This document shows positions 63,915-64,000 of a stretch of 64,000 nucleotides of DNA, piece by piece (within the stretch, counting starts at the first letter, position 1; every line of letters begins with the position of its first letter). Under the pieces are notes generated by a model, which was not told where the DNA came from, did no database searches, and saw only the letters and a program-made list of their open reading frames with translations. Position numbers and translations under genes: made by a program. This DNA is from Halegenticoccus soli (lineage in GTDB: Archaea > Halobacteriota > Halobacteria > Halobacteriales > Haloferacaceae): assembly GCF_002844195.1 (NCBI RefSeq), contig NZ_PEND01000003.1:62001-126000 (forward strand), given 5' to 3'.

Positions 63915-64000
63915 TGTGACGAACGCTACAGGGAAAGGAGTGCATCGTCGACACAGTACCGCTACGCCCGTCCCAAGACCGGACACCTTTTGATAGGTAT

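Noticed and set aside
1-64000. CRISPR arrays and tandem repeats
   Set aside because: No regularly spaced identical repeats were seen anywhere in the window.

Overview
The window is a GC-rich chromosomal or megaplasmid segment from a halophilic archaeon (class Halobacteria). The signs are very acidic proteins, Tat-type lipoprotein signals (twin Arg followed by a Gly-Cys lipobox) on all three solute-binding proteins, several coenzyme-F420-type enzymes, and archaeal TATA boxes 25-35 bases upstream of starts with little or no leader. No rRNA, tRNA, CRISPR array, replication gene or intact transposase was seen. Almost everything is accessory catabolism and transport.

Region 1 (1-8 kb) looks like a carbohydrate/glycoside locus: a cut-off amidase, two Gfo/Idh/MocA oxidoreductases, a sugar isomerase, a ThuA protein, a universal stress protein and a GH97 glycosidase. 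Region 2 (8.7-20.5 kb) runs on the plus strand: a DUF1450 protein coupled to a type I sulfatase, an FAD oxidoreductase, a complete oligopeptide-type ABC transporter, and a glycosidase-like barrel protein. Region 3 (20.5-23 kb) is a graveyard. It holds a truncated sugar isomerase and two decayed pieces of an Asp/Glu racemase-type gene lying as direct repeats around an intact PIG-L deacetylase.

Region 4 (23-40.6 kb) holds an F420-type PPOX protein, a Gfo/Idh-aminotransferase pair, a metallo-beta-lactamase-fold hydrolase, a coupled M20 hydrolase and enolase-superfamily enzyme, and an LLM flavin-dependent enzyme. It continues with a second glycosidase-like barrel protein, a sugar-type ABC transporter operon ending in a threonine-synthase-like PLP enzyme, a second LLM enzyme, an NCS1 permease and a fourth Gfo/Idh. 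Together these suggest uptake and processing of amino-containing or N-acylated sugars or peptides, but no single substrate can be fixed.

Region 5 (41-56 kb) carries two IclR regulators and a divergent module. On the minus strand are a tricarballylate-dehydrogenase-like flavoprotein, a PrpF-type isomerase and an M29/NicX-like enzyme. On the plus strand are a second M29/NicX-like paralogue, a tripartite tricarboxylate transporter (TctC, TctB, TctA), an SLC13-type carrier and a stress protein. A frameshifted 2-hydroxyacid dehydrogenase and a broken MFS transporter follow, then an SDR on the minus strand. This is the best candidate for a little-described pathway: tricarboxylate (tricarballylate/aconitate-like) uptake and oxidation combined with two M29/NicX-family enzymes.

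Region 6 (56.2-64 kb) starts with a 2.7-kb AT-richer gene desert holding decayed sequence. It is followed by an LLM enzyme, a ThDP-dependent enzyme, a zinc alcohol dehydrogenase and an aldo/keto reductase, which look like one carbonyl/alcohol catabolic set.
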